Shown piece by piece: positions 24,551 through 33,906 of a stretch of 64,000 bases of DNA (its first letter is position 1; each line of letters opens with the position of its first letter). A model generated the notes under the pieces. The model did not search any database. It saw nothing but the letters and a program-made list of their open reading frames with translations, and was not told the origin of the DNA. The stretch is from SB11 sp035906255. GTDB taxonomy: Bacteria; Bacteroidota; Bacteroidia; UBA8524. The stretch lies in assembly GCA_035906255.1 (NCBI GenBank), contig JAMIFM010000019.1:1-64000 (forward strand), given 5' to 3'. The translations under genes were made by a program, and so were the position numbers.

Positions 24551-25236
24551 AAAAGAAACTAGTGGTACTTACGGGCGCGGGCATGAGTGCTGAAAGCGGT
24601 ATAAAAACATTTAGGGATAGTAACGGGCTGTGGGAAAACCACGATGTGATGGAGGTGGCCAGTATTGACGGATGGTACAAGAACCCGCAATTGGTGATGG
24701 AGTTTTACAACCAACGCCGCAAGCAATTATTTGAGGTGGTGCCTAATGCCGGGCACATTGGTATTGCTGAGCTTGAACAGGATTTTGAGGTGCACATTAT
24801 CACCCAAAATGTAGATGATTTGCACGAACGTGCAGGTTCAACCAAGATTATTCATTTGCATGGTGAATTAAAAAAAGTGAGGAGTACCATGAGCAGGGAT
24901 TTGGTATATACACTTGATGGGTGGGAGCTGGAAATGGGTGATACAGCAGAAGACGGGGCGCAACTTCGCCCGCATATTGTATGGTTTGGCGAAGAAGTAC
25001 CGATGATGGAGGAAGCAGCAATAATCACCTACAGTGCTGATATTTTAGTGGTAATCGGTACATCGTTGCAGGTGTATCCTGCGGCAGGTTTGTTGCACTA
25101 CGCCCCTGCGCACATTCCTAAGTTTTTAATTGACCCTAACGGAGAGCCGGTGAGCGGGGTTAAAAACTTAACCGTATTAAACAAAACAGCCACCGAAGGG
25201 GTGGCTGAATTGAAAGTATTGTTGTCGGAGTTGTAA
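24547..25236 (+). CDS. cobB: Sirtuin-family NAD-dependent deacylase (zinc ligands absent)
   Basis: Removes acetyl or other acyl groups from lysines with NAD. The 229-residue protein has GAGMSAESGIKTFRDSNGLW at the N-terminus, TQNVDDLHERAGS, the catalytic His in HLHGEL and the C-terminal VVIGTSLQVYPAAGL, all core sirtuin motifs. YNQR after FYNQRRKQ supplies the Y-x-x-R pair associated with class III desuccinylase/demalonylase activity. The zinc site expected after HGEL is not seen: the stretch VRSTMSRDLVYTLDG has no cysteines and no CxxC appears anywhere. Overlap with the DUF1003 gene implies an operon. Confidence 0.9.
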   Translation: MKKKLVVLTGAGMSAESGIKTFRDSNGLWENHDVMEVASIDGWYKNPQLVMEFYNQRRKQLFEVVPNAGHIGIAELEQDFEVHIITQNVDDLHERAGSTKIIHLHGELKKVRSTMSRDLVYTLDGWELEMGDTAEDGAQLRPHIVWFGEEVPMMEEAAIITYSADILVVIGTSLQVYPAAGLLHYAPAHIPKFLIDPNGEPVSGVKNLTVLNKTATEGVAELKVLLSEL

Positions 25237-25237
25237 A

Positions 25238-26371
25238 TTATTGTTTAAACGGGTCGGCAAATTTTGGGTCTTTAGTCATACTCTCGTCAGACATAGCTTT
25301 TAAGAAAGCAATAAGATCTTGTTTATCACCTTCAGTAAGTTCCAATGTAGGCATACCGTGTTTGTTGCGCACCACTTGTCCGCCATTGTTATTACCCCAG
25401 CCTCCAAAAGGTTTCACTTCGCTCAATTGGTGTGAAAGGTTAGGGTGGTTCACCACTTCAGAGTTATAATGCTCAACCACTTCTTCAAGTGTTGCAAAAC
25501 GCCCGTCGTGCATATAAGGTGCTGTAAAGGCAAGGTTTCGCAACTGGGGGGCTTTAAAGAAACCCTCGTCTTGGCTTGAGTTGGTAATACCCTTGCGGCC
25601 TTCGTCTTTATATTTCTTTTCAAGCCCGATGTTAAATACCTCAGGCATGTATGAAAACGTGTTAGAAGCATCTTTATGGCACTCTTGGCAATGCAGTTTT
25701 GTGAAATACAAAGTTGAGCCGCGTTGTTCCTGAGGGTTCATTGTGTGTGTGCCTTTTACCGCCCTATCGTAGGGCGAGTTGTTTGCACGTATCGAAATCA
25801 GGAAGCTGGCCAACGCCTCACTTATTTTATCTACCGTAATTTTTTTATTGCCAAAAGCCTTTTTAAACAATTCAGAATAGTAAGGTATTTCGGCAAGTTT
25901 ATTTTCAAGCACCTTAATGTCCTCTAACCCCATTTCTTCGCGGTGTTTGATAGGCATCAGCACCATATCAGATAGGTTGCTTGCGCGGGCATCCCAAAAC
26001 AAGTTTGCACCCGATGCAAGGTTAAAAATAGGAGGTGTGTTGCGGGCACCCACTTCGCCAATAAAACCTTCGCTAAACCGCTTATCGTCGGCAAAAGCTT
26101 TTTCCTGTTTGTGGCAGCTTCCGCACGAAACGGCATTATTAAACGAAAGGTGTTTGTCGTAAAAAAGTACTCTGCCTAAAGTAGCTTTATCATTAGAAAC
26201 CTCAACACCTGTAAAAACTCCGGCCAAATTACTCGTATAGTCAAACGAAGTAGCAGGCAATTCGGGTTTTTCGTAAGGTAGTTCAGTGCGTTGTGTGTCG
26301 CGTTTACAGGCCGCCACCAAAAGCATCACCGATGCGGCCAGTACAGATAATTTTACGGTTACGTTTTTCAT
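25238..26371 (-). CDS. Di-haem cytochrome c peroxidase lipoprotein (copy 1)
   Basis: Reduces hydrogen peroxide using electrons from cytochromes in the CcpA/MauG family. From the ATG ending at 26371 it is 377 residues, with a lipobox (VMLLVAACKRD) for membrane anchoring in the periplasm. Two c-haem motifs are seen: CGSCHKQ (about residue 85) and CQECHKD (about residue 230). FWDARASNLSDMVLMPIKHREEMG follows the family's WDGR block. PYMHDGRFATLEEVVEHYNS and TLELTEGDKQDLIAFLKAM close the domain. It is last in a five-gene minus-strand operon, closely similar to the next two peroxidases. Its 3' end is 1 bp from the sirtuin stop. Confidence 0.93.
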   Translation of the reverse strand: MKNVTVKLSVLAASVMLLVAACKRDTQRTELPYEKPELPATSFDYTSNLAGVFTGVEVSNDKATLGRVLFYDKHLSFNNAVSCGSCHKQEKAFADDKRFSEGFIGEVGARNTPPIFNLASGANLFWDARASNLSDMVLMPIKHREEMGLEDIKVLENKLAEIPYYSELFKKAFGNKKITVDKISEALASFLISIRANNSPYDRAVKGTHTMNPQEQRGSTLYFTKLHCQECHKDASNTFSYMPEVFNIGLEKKYKDEGRKGITNSSQDEGFFKAPQLRNLAFTAPYMHDGRFATLEEVVEHYNSEVVNHPNLSHQLSEVKPFGGWGNNNGGQVVRNKHGMPTLELTEGDKQDLIAFLKAMSDESMTKDPKFADPFKQ

Positions 26372-26421
26372 AATTTGGGTTTCAATATCGAATGTACAAA
26401 CAAAGTACCACTTACCCCCAA

Positions 26422-27549
26422 TCAATAATTAAATGGGTCTGAATATTTTACGTCTTTTATCATTGAGTGGTCTGACATTGCTTTTAAAAAGGCTACTAAC
26501 TCTGCTTTCTCAGTCTCAGTTAACTCAAGCGTAGGCATACCATATTTATTACGTGCAACTTGTCCGCTGTTGTTATTGCCCCAGCCATGTCCTGTAACCA
26601 CTTTTAACTGTTGCGAGAGGAAGGGATGGTTTACCACACCTGAATTATAATGTTCAACCACCTCTTCAAGGGTTGCAAAGCGGCCGTCGTGCATATAAGG
26701 GGCAGTAAATGAAAGGTTGCGGAGTTGCGGGGCTTTAAAAAAGCCTTCGTGCTGGTTTTTGTTGGTAATACCCATCACGCCTGCATCTTTGTATTTATAG
26801 TCCAAACCTATGTTAAACGAGCTTGGTTGATAGTACACTCCAATATTGGCATCTCGGTGGCATTGTTGGCAGTGTAGTTTGTTAAAATATAAATCCTTTC
26901 CTGTTTCTTCGGTCTTGTTTAATACTGATTTATCGCCTGCATTGTATTTATCATACGGCGATTTATTAGCCCGGATTGAAAGCAAGAACTGTGCAAGCGC
27001 TTCGCTAATCTTTTCTACTGTTATTTTTTCACTCCCGAAAGCTTTTTTAAACAAATCAGGGTAATAAGGTATCTCGGCCAGTTTAACTTCAAGAACCTTA
27101 ATATCTTCTAACCCCATTTCTTCGCGGTGTTTAATGGGCATCAACACCATGTCGCTTAGTGATGAGGAACGTGTATCCCAAAATAAACTTCCTGTGGGGC
27201 TTAGGTTAAAAATTGCAGGGGTATTACGGGTGCCTTTTTCACCTATAAACCCTTCGCTAAATTGTTTGTCATCGGCAAAAGCACGCTCTTGTTTGTGGCA
27301 ACTGCCGCACGAAACAGCGTTGTTAAACGACAGGTGTTTATCATAAAACAGTACCCTGCCCAGTGTGGCTTTTTCGTTAGAAACCTGCGTGCCTAAAAAA
27401 AGAGATAACTCACCTGCATAATCAAATGCGGTTTCAGGCAAATTGGGTTTGGTGTAGGGTAGTTCGGTTCGTTGGGTATCGCGCTTGCAGGAAGCTATGA
27501 GCAACACTGCTGATGCGATTACAGATAAAGGAGCCAGTAGCTTTTTCAT
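26422..27549 (-). CDS. Di-haem cytochrome c peroxidase lipoprotein (copy 2)
   Basis: A 375-residue paralogue of copy 1, with signal and lipobox AVLLIASCKRD. The N-terminal leader TELPYTKPNLPETAFDY matches copy 1 almost residue for residue. Haem motifs are CGSCHKQ and CQQCHRD; FWDTRSSSLSDMVLMPIKHREEMG and PYMHDGRFATLEEVVEHYN are conserved. Close identity with copy 1 implies recent tandem duplication. The gap to copy 1's ATG is 50 bp. All catalytic features appear intact, so it is probably functional. Confidence 0.93.
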   Translation of the reverse strand: MKKLLAPLSVIASAVLLIASCKRDTQRTELPYTKPNLPETAFDYAGELSLFLGTQVSNEKATLGRVLFYDKHLSFNNAVSCGSCHKQERAFADDKQFSEGFIGEKGTRNTPAIFNLSPTGSLFWDTRSSSLSDMVLMPIKHREEMGLEDIKVLEVKLAEIPYYPDLFKKAFGSEKITVEKISEALAQFLLSIRANKSPYDKYNAGDKSVLNKTEETGKDLYFNKLHCQQCHRDANIGVYYQPSSFNIGLDYKYKDAGVMGITNKNQHEGFFKAPQLRNLSFTAPYMHDGRFATLEEVVEHYNSGVVNHPFLSQQLKVVTGHGWGNNNSGQVARNKYGMPTLELTETEKAELVAFLKAMSDHSMIKDVKYSDPFNY

Positions 27550-27587
27550 AGTTTTGTGTGTTATAGTTTGCGCCTATACTGATGCTG

Positions 27588-28730
27588 TTAGTAATTAAAC
27601 GGGTCTGAATATTTAGCGTCAGTAAGGAGTTTGTTATCCTTTAGTGCCTTTAGGAAGGCCACAAGGTCAGCCTTATTTTCCGAGGTTAGCTCAAGGGTAG
27701 GCATTCCAAACTTGTTGTGTTTAGGTTCGGCCGTGTTGTTATTCCCCCAGCCGCCACTGCCCGGATGAATTACTCTTAGCTGTGATGAAACATTGGGATG
27801 GTCAACCACACGTGAGTTGTAATGTTCAACCACTTCTTCAAGCGTTGCAAAACGCCCGTCGTGCATATAAGGGGCAGTAACGGCAAGGTTTCGCAATGGC
27901 GGAGCTTTAAAAAAGCCTTCAAAACCGGGCGAGTTAAATGTTTCAGCCATGCCCTTATCTGCGTATGTTTTCTCAAGCCCAATATTAAATGAGTTGCTGT
28001 TGTAATAGGGGGCTGTTACAGGACCGTGACAGTTTTGGCAATGTAGTGTGTTGAAAACCTCAAAACCGCGTAGTTCTTGTGCATTTAGAGCATCGGTGCC
28101 AATTTTCTCAAATAATGTGTTATCTGAGCGGATAGAAAGAATAAATTGTGCTAACGCTTTGCTAATACCGTCTTTTGTAACCGCCGGACTGCCAAAAGCT
28201 TTGGTAAACAAATCGGCATAATATGGCACCTTATTTAATTTTGCCTCTAAGGTTTCTGTTTTTTCCATACCCATTTCCACATTGTGGCGCACAGGCATTA
28301 ACACCATTTCGTGCAAATCACTTGCACGGCTGTCCCAAAAAAAGCTGCCCATTCCTGCCAAATTAAATATCGGCGGGGCGTTTCGGGTTCCTAACCCTGC
28401 GGCAAAGCCAATGCTAAAACGGTTAGGGTCGGCAAAGGCATTTTCTTGGCGGTGGCAACTGCCGCACGAAACAGCGTTGTTTACCGACATAAATTTTTCA
28501 TAAAATAACACCCTGCCCAACGCAGCTATGTTATTATTAATGGTGATTTGTTCTCCCTTATTATTGAAAAAAGAAAGGTGGTTGGTTTCGCTTGCATAAT
28601 CAAAGGCTGATTGAGGCAATAATGGTTCTTTTATAGCTTCTTCAGTTTTTGGTGTTTCACGTTTGCAGGCAATGGCCAATAACACTGCCGATGCAAGTAA
28701 TGATGCCCATTTGATAGTGTTAGTTTTCAT
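27588..28730 (-). CDS. Di-haem cytochrome c peroxidase lipoprotein (copy 3)
   Basis: A 380-residue, more diverged paralogue of copies 1 and 2. The lipobox is VLLAIACKRE. Haem motifs are CGSCHRQ and CQNCHGP. FWDSRASDLHEMVLMPVRHNVEMG and PYMHDGRFATLEEVVEHYNS are retained, but it has an insertion near residues 45-65 (NHLSFFNNKGEQITINNN) that the others lack. Its ATG overlaps the stop of the upstream barrel gene by 4 bp, so the peroxidase cluster and the barrels are one transcriptional unit. Confidence 0.92.
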   Translation of the reverse strand: MKTNTIKWASLLASAVLLAIACKRETPKTEEAIKEPLLPQSAFDYASETNHLSFFNNKGEQITINNNIAALGRVLFYEKFMSVNNAVSCGSCHRQENAFADPNRFSIGFAAGLGTRNAPPIFNLAGMGSFFWDSRASDLHEMVLMPVRHNVEMGMEKTETLEAKLNKVPYYADLFTKAFGSPAVTKDGISKALAQFILSIRSDNTLFEKIGTDALNAQELRGFEVFNTLHCQNCHGPVTAPYYNSNSFNIGLEKTYADKGMAETFNSPGFEGFFKAPPLRNLAVTAPYMHDGRFATLEEVVEHYNSRVVDHPNVSSQLRVIHPGSGGWGNNNTAEPKHNKFGMPTLELTSENKADLVAFLKALKDNKLLTDAKYSDPFNY

Positions 28731-29452
28731 ATTTTTATAATAAAATATATAGTAGTAGGAAGTATTAGAGCTGTGGTATTGGTAGCAGAGTAATCGGTGG
28801 TGGTAAGTGATGGGAAACGGCTGTCTTCGGCTGTTTCATGCGATTCTCTGTAAAAGTATAGCAATGCTCCTTCTGCACTCAGGCTCATTCGGCGGTTTAT
28901 TACAAACTCAATCCCAAGTAGAGGGCCGGCACCCAATGCAGTGTTTTTTGAGGTTACGGTTGATAGCTGATTAGGAGGGGTAGGGGTTACGGTGGTTTTT
29001 GAAACCGTTTTTTCATACTCCCAACGTATATCGCCGCCTATATACCCTATCCAACGTTTTGCCAAAGTAAACTGCTTTTCATACCCTGCACGCAGGTAAT
29101 AATTCAGTTGTGTTGAATCGGGCACGTTTATCACCGATGAACTGGATTGTTTTTGTGAGTTGAGGTGGATGCCGATACCCGCACGCAAAGCCCCTTTTCC
29201 CCCCAACACGTATTTGTAGGTAAGGAGGTATGGATTATCGGCCGCAAAGGCAGTATTGTTAAATGACAAAAACTCTTTCACAAACAATGTGGTATTTATT
29301 CCTATTTGATGCCTTAGCTGTTGTTTTGTTGTTTCTTGTGCATTAACGGCAGCAATTGCAGTAAAAATTATAAATACAGTAGCTAATACCTGCAATAGCG
29401 GTTTTGCAAGTATAAAGTTAACTGTATTTTTATGTAAATCAATGTTTTTCAA
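28727..29452 (-). CDS. Outer-membrane beta-barrel-like protein (copy 2)
   Basis: A 241-residue exported protein; the hydrophobic signal is PLLQVLATVFIIFTAIAAVNAQ. The mature part alternates amphipathic beta strands with Asn/Gly turns (YLLTYKYVLGGKGALRAGIGIHLNS, LNYYLRAGYEKQFTLAKRWIGYIGGDIRWEYE, GAGPLLGIEFVINRRMSLSAEGALLYFY) and ends in a hydrophobic strand (ILPTTIYFIIKI), the look of a small outer-membrane barrel. It is paralogous to the next gene (29476-30147): both share HQIG[IV]N[TA]xF[FV][VK]xFLSFN and the GPxLGIEF block. No enzymatic motif is seen. It overlaps the copy 3 peroxidase start. Confidence 0.76.
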   Translation of the reverse strand: MKNIDLHKNTVNFILAKPLLQVLATVFIIFTAIAAVNAQETTKQQLRHQIGINTTLFVKEFLSFNNTAFAADNPYLLTYKYVLGGKGALRAGIGIHLNSQKQSSSSVINVPDSTQLNYYLRAGYEKQFTLAKRWIGYIGGDIRWEYEKTVSKTTVTPTPPNQLSTVTSKNTALGAGPLLGIEFVINRRMSLSAEGALLYFYRESHETAEDSRFPSLTTTDYSATNTTALILPTTIYFIIKI

Positions 29453-29475
29453 TGTAGTTCGTCGAATTTATTATA

Positions 29476-30147
29476 CTAAATGCTGATGATAAAAAACAAC
29501 GAGGTAGGCAATGTAATGGCGGTTGAAGTACGAGCCGAAAAATCGGTTTGCTTTGAGCCGATAAAAAAGGCATTTATATCATTTCGGCGAAACTCAGAGT
29601 AGGCAAAGTAAAGGCTGGTTTCGGCATTAAAGCTTATCCGTTTCGAAAGTTTAAATTCAATCCCTAAAACAGGGCCGCCCCCTACAGCAAAGCTTTCGTT
29701 GCTAACCAGTATTTCCTCGGTAGTTTGCGGAAAACCACCCGCAGGTATCCTGCTTGTTGTGCGGTTTTTAGTATATGAATAAGTAACATCAGCACCGTAA
29801 TAAGCTAACCAACGGTTGTCAAGTGGTTTTTGCCACTCATACCCCAATCTTGTTGCTATGCTCAGCGACTTGCTGTTGCTTATACTTTGGCCGTTATTAG
29901 GGTTGCTTTTTTGGGTGGCATTGTTTCCGCCCAATCCCACACGCCAACCTTGTTTATCCTCGATGTATTTATAGGTAAGGGCATATGGGTTGTTTGGCAC
30001 AATTAAATCATTAAAAGAAAGAAATTGTTTGACAAAAAAGGTAGCATTAACCCCTATTTGATGTGCAGGTTTTGCCTCATTTTCAGTTTGGGCACCGGCT
30101 GCTGTAGAAAAAAGTAAAAATGCAATTAGGCTTAGCTTCAACTTCAT
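29476..30147 (-). CDS. Outer-membrane beta-barrel-like protein (copy 1)
   Basis: A 223-residue exported protein (signal LKLSLIAFLLFSTAAGAQ), homologous to its downstream neighbour. It shares AHQIGVNATFFVKQFLSFND, YALTYKYIEDKQGWRVGLGG, GGGPVLGIEFKLSKRISFNAETSLYFAY and the terminal ITLPTSLFFIISI. It is first in the unit: barrel, barrel, peroxidase x3. The arrangement suggests that the barrels and surface or periplasmic peroxidases work together, but the role of the barrels is unknown. Confidence 0.75.
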   Translation of the reverse strand: MKLKLSLIAFLLFSTAAGAQTENEAKPAHQIGVNATFFVKQFLSFNDLIVPNNPYALTYKYIEDKQGWRVGLGGNNATQKSNPNNGQSISNSKSLSIATRLGYEWQKPLDNRWLAYYGADVTYSYTKNRTTSRIPAGGFPQTTEEILVSNESFAVGGGPVLGIEFKLSKRISFNAETSLYFAYSEFRRNDINAFFIGSKQTDFSARTSTAITLPTSLFFIISI

Positions 30148-30395
30148 AGTGTTGTTTTATTTTATAACGTAAGTACAGGCTTAATGGTTGCTTGGTTTCC
30201 GCTTTCTATCAGCAAATTATGGTTTACCGCACATTTGATAAGACTGTACAAAAGGCAAAAACGCTGCACATGATAGTATTGGTATTTCATTCGTCGAAAA
30301 TTAAAATGTAATCCCCCTTTTTTCGTGAGTTTTAAAATTAAGTGCTTGTATATCAGTATTGAATTTTGTTTTGCGTTTTTTTTACGCAAAAATAC

Positions 30396-30425
30396 TTGCT
30401 ACTAACAATCGTTAGCTTATATTTG
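30396..30425 (+). promoter_or_regulatory. Promoter of the DinB-family gene
   Basis: TTG at 30396-30398 and TATATTTG at 30418-30425 are separated by 19 bp, a full match to the Bacteroidota TTG-N19-TAnnTTTG promoter. It is 29 bp before the ATG. The remaining DNA of the 307-bp divergent spacer (30148-30454) is AT-rich with nothing else recognised. Confidence 0.65.
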
Positions 30426-30454
30426 TGTAGTATTTACATAAATAACAATTTGCT

Positions 30455-30949
30455 ATGACTTCAATCAACATTTTAAGAGAATTGCACGCTGCTAACCATT
30501 GGGCTAACAAATCGTTGCTTGAGCTGATACCGGAAGATTTATATGCTGCCGATGCCAAAGGAAGTTACAACAGTATAAAAGCATTATACACCCATATTTG
30601 GGATGCGCAAACCGTTTGGTATAACCGCCTTACAGGCAATGCCAACGTGCCTATGCCTTCAAAAAGTTTTGAAGGGGATTATGATGCCTTGCGTGCGGCT
30701 ATTTTGGTGAGCAGTGAAAATTATATAAACCTGCTTGCCAACAAAACTGACGCTTATTTAGATGAACTATTGCACTATACCAATTTGCAAGGAAAAACAT
30801 TTGAGCAACCTAATTATCAGATTTTATTGCAGATAACGCACCACAGCAGCTACCACAGGGGGCAGGTTGTTGATAAGCTGCGTGCATTGGGTTTTGACGG
30901 GAAAATACCTCAAACGGATGTAATTGCTTGGTACAGGCTTAACGGCTAA
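30455..30949 (+). CDS. DinB/YfiT-family protein
   Basis: A 164-residue protein of the four-helix-bundle DinB superfamily, often metal-dependent and in some members acting as thiol transferases. N-terminal LRELHAANHWANKSLLELI and the following SIKALYTHIWDAQTVWYNRLTG supply one metal-ligand His (THIWDA). The C-terminal LQITHHSSYHRGQVVDKLRALG supplies the other two His in the typical HxxxH-R-G-Q signature. Substrate unknown. It has its own promoter and is not obviously part of an operon. Confidence 0.85.
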   Translation: MTSINILRELHAANHWANKSLLELIPEDLYAADAKGSYNSIKALYTHIWDAQTVWYNRLTGNANVPMPSKSFEGDYDALRAAILVSSENYINLLANKTDAYLDELLHYTNLQGKTFEQPNYQILLQITHHSSYHRGQVVDKLRALGFDGKIPQTDVIAWYRLNG

Positions 30950-31037
30950 TAATGCGCAAGGGTTATTTTGGCGCGCAGCTAAGTAGGTTTTTTGGTAGTT
31001 TGATATATATTTACAAAACCAATTACCCACAAAGCTG

Positions 31038-33782
31038 ATGAAGTTTATTGCTACCGTAATAACCCTTTTTTGTATATCTGTTTCGCTAAAAGCACAAACG
31101 TTTATTAAAGGCAAAGTAAAAGATGCCGAAACCAACGAGGATTTGGTGGGGGCATCTGTTGTGCTTAAAGTAGCAAAAACAGGTGTTGTTACTGATTTGG
31201 ACGGTAACTTTACCTTGGAAACAAAGCAGCCGTTGCCTGTTGTGATTGTGGTGAGTTTTATGGGGTATATATCTCAAGAGATTGAGGTGAAAAATACCAA
31301 GGTACTTAGTATTAGGCTTGAACCTGATGTGCAAACAGTGGGGGAGGTAGAAGTAACAGACATACGGATTACTGAAAAACAAAAGCAAGCCCCGCTTACG
31401 GTTGAAACACTTGACCAATTATCAATAAAAGAGACTCCCGCAGCCAATTTTTATGAAGGGCTTTCGCATCTTAAAGGAGTAGATTTAACATCGGCCAGTA
31501 TCGGGTTTAAAATCATAAACACACGCGGGTTTAACAGCACTTCGCCCGTGCGCTCATTACAATTGATTGACGGTAGCGATAATCAAGCCCCCGGTCTTAA
31601 CTTTTCATTGGGTAATTTTTTGGGTGCCAGTGAGCTTGATATACAAAAGGTGGACTTGATTGTGGGAGCCAGTGGGGCATATTACGGCCCTAATGCTTTT
31701 AACGGAGTAATAAATATGACCACCAAAAACCCGTTTCAGCATCAAGGGTTGATAGCGCAGGTAAAAGTGGGTGAACGTAGTTTGCACGAAACTGCCGTGC
31801 GTTTTGCCCAAGCATTTAAAAACAAAAAAGGTGAGGAGAAATTTGCTTATAAATTTAACCTGTTTTATATGGGTGCTCGCGATTGGGAGGCCGAAAATTA
31901 CGAAGCCACGCCGCAGTCGCGCTCAAAAACAGGCAACCCCGGCGGTTGGGACGCCGTAAATATTTATGGCGATGAATCATACGGAACAGGGCAGGTATCG
32001 TCGCCCGGTTTGGGTACCTACCACCGCACAGGCTATAAAGAAACAGACTTGGTTGATTACAATACCCAAAATGCCAAGTTGGGATTTGCGGCTCACTATA
32101 AACTTAAAAAAGATATTGAAACCATTTATACCTTTAATTTTGGTACGGGTACTACCGTTTATCAGGGTGATAACCGCTTTAGCTTGCGTGATATCCTGTT
32201 TTTTCAGAACAAGGTAGAAATACGTAAAGAGAATAAGTTTTTCTTTAGAGTATATGCCACGCACGAAAACGCAGGTAATTCATACGATGCCTTTCGCACG
32301 GCACTTATCATTCAAAACAACTCAAAAGAAGATGCCAAGTGGGGCATTGATTATGCCAATTACTGGAACCAAAATATCGATAAAAAAGTGAGGGCATTGC
32401 CCGGTTTCCCGCCGTTTCAAAGCGGTGACACAACACTACAACAACGCAGGCAGGATTTTGTGCAGAACAATTACCGCGATTCGTTCGTGAAATGGCACAA
32501 TGAAACCAGTGATTTTGCCGACTCTAAGAATTTCTTTAATACTCCTCGCTACGAACCCGGTACGCCGCAGTACGACTCTGCATTACGTGCCACCATCAGC
32601 CGTAAAATTACCGAGGGCGGCTCGTTGTTTTTTGATAAATCGGCCTTATATCACGCGCAAGGCGAGTATAAGTTTACACCCAAGTTTGCCGAAATTACAG
32701 TGGGGGGCAGCGCGCGGCTTTACCGTCCGTATTCGGAAGGGACTATATTTTCTGACACTAACGGCAAGCGTCTTAGCAATTTTGAGTATGGTATTTATGC
32801 GGGTGGAGAAAAGAAATTGGCGAAAGAAAAACTGAAAGTAAACGCTACTGTTAGGATTGATAAGAACCAAAACTTTAAACACCTTGTTTCACCTGCGGTT
32901 TCGTTTGTGTACACCGAAAAGCAACACGTTTTCCGCGTTTCGTTTGCTTCGGCTATTCGTAACCCTACGCTTACCGACCAGTATTTCTTTTTAAATGTAG
33001 GGCGTGCAACGCTGGTGGGTAACCTTGAAGGTTATAAAAACCTTGTTACCACTGATTCTTACATTACTTACCTAAACAGCCTTAACCGTAACCATTTGCA
33101 ATACTTTGATGTTGACCCGGTGAAGCCTGAGCGGGTGAAAACTGCCGAAATAGGCTACCGCACTACTATTGATAAGAAGATATTTATTGATGCCAGTTAT
33201 TATTACAGCATTTATAACGATTTTTTGGGGTATAAAATTGGAGTTGATGTTGAGATTGATACCAACACAAACTTTCCTACCCGTACCGATGTGTACCGCG
33301 TAACTACCAACTCAAAAGATGCAGTTACAACCACAGGTTTTTCTGTAGGGATAAATTATTTTTATAAAAACTACCTGAATTTTGTGGGTAATTATAGTTG
33401 GAACATACTTGACCGCCAAGGCAGTACCGACCCTATTATTCCTGCCTTTAACACCCCTGCACATAAATTTAATATAGGTATTAACGGACGTGAGATAAGC
33501 AGTAAACTGGGCAGCTTGCGCATACGCAATTGGGGGTACGGTATTAACTATCGCTGGGTACAAGGCTTTAGATTTGAAGGCTCACCGCAGTTTACAGGTG
33601 ATGTACCTACGTATGATATGGTTGATATTCAGACCAATTATGTGGTATCAAGAATTTACACCACCTTTAAACTGGGAGCTAATAACGTACTTAATAACAA
33701 AGTGATACAAGTGTATGGCGGCCCCAAAATAGGCAGGCTGATATACTTCAGCGCCACCGTTGATTTACCGCATTGGAAATAG
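31038..33782 (+). CDS. TonB-dependent outer-membrane receptor with carboxypeptidase-regulatory-like domain
   Basis: A 914-residue outer-membrane transporter. The signal peptide is MKFIATVITLFCISVSLKA, before QTFIKGKVKDAETNEDLVGASVVL. Residues 20-105 form the CarboxypepD_reg-like domain (SFMGYISQEIEVKN). The plug follows (TVETLDQLSIKETPAANFYEGLSHLKGVDLTS, NTRGFNSTSPVRSLQLIDGS, GASGAYYGPNAFNGVINMTTKNPF). The rest is a long beta barrel ending in LIYFSATVDLPHWK. It lacks a SusD-like partner, so a SusC role is unlikely. Ligand unknown. It stands alone between DinB and the surface operon. Confidence 0.93.
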   Translation: MKFIATVITLFCISVSLKAQTFIKGKVKDAETNEDLVGASVVLKVAKTGVVTDLDGNFTLETKQPLPVVIVVSFMGYISQEIEVKNTKVLSIRLEPDVQTVGEVEVTDIRITEKQKQAPLTVETLDQLSIKETPAANFYEGLSHLKGVDLTSASIGFKIINTRGFNSTSPVRSLQLIDGSDNQAPGLNFSLGNFLGASELDIQKVDLIVGASGAYYGPNAFNGVINMTTKNPFQHQGLIAQVKVGERSLHETAVRFAQAFKNKKGEEKFAYKFNLFYMGARDWEAENYEATPQSRSKTGNPGGWDAVNIYGDESYGTGQVSSPGLGTYHRTGYKETDLVDYNTQNAKLGFAAHYKLKKDIETIYTFNFGTGTTVYQGDNRFSLRDILFFQNKVEIRKENKFFFRVYATHENAGNSYDAFRTALIIQNNSKEDAKWGIDYANYWNQNIDKKVRALPGFPPFQSGDTTLQQRRQDFVQNNYRDSFVKWHNETSDFADSKNFFNTPRYEPGTPQYDSALRATISRKITEGGSLFFDKSALYHAQGEYKFTPKFAEITVGGSARLYRPYSEGTIFSDTNGKRLSNFEYGIYAGGEKKLAKEKLKVNATVRIDKNQNFKHLVSPAVSFVYTEKQHVFRVSFASAIRNPTLTDQYFFLNVGRATLVGNLEGYKNLVTTDSYITYLNSLNRNHLQYFDVDPVKPERVKTAEIGYRTTIDKKIFIDASYYYSIYNDFLGYKIGVDVEIDTNTNFPTRTDVYRVTTNSKDAVTTTGFSVGINYFYKNYLNFVGNYSWNILDRQGSTDPIIPAFNTPAHKFNIGINGREISSKLGSLRIRNWGYGINYRWVQGFRFEGSPQFTGDVPTYDMVDIQTNYVVSRIYTTFKLGANNVLNNKVIQVYGGPKIGRLIYFSATVDLPHWK

Positions 33783-33906
33783 CATTTTCGATAGTATTGT
33801 TTAAACTTATCTTAGAATAAGGTAGTTGAAAATAGTTGCCTTTTTATTTTGTGTATATTCGTTTACAATTTTTTTGTCAATTAAGCCTCTTAAATACATT
33901 TGTTTT

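Noticed and set aside
30162..30389. A 75-codon minus-strand reading frame upstream of the barrel genes
   Set aside because: No family, no signal peptide and no clear promoter; the amino-acid sequence looks like a chance frame in AT-rich DNA.
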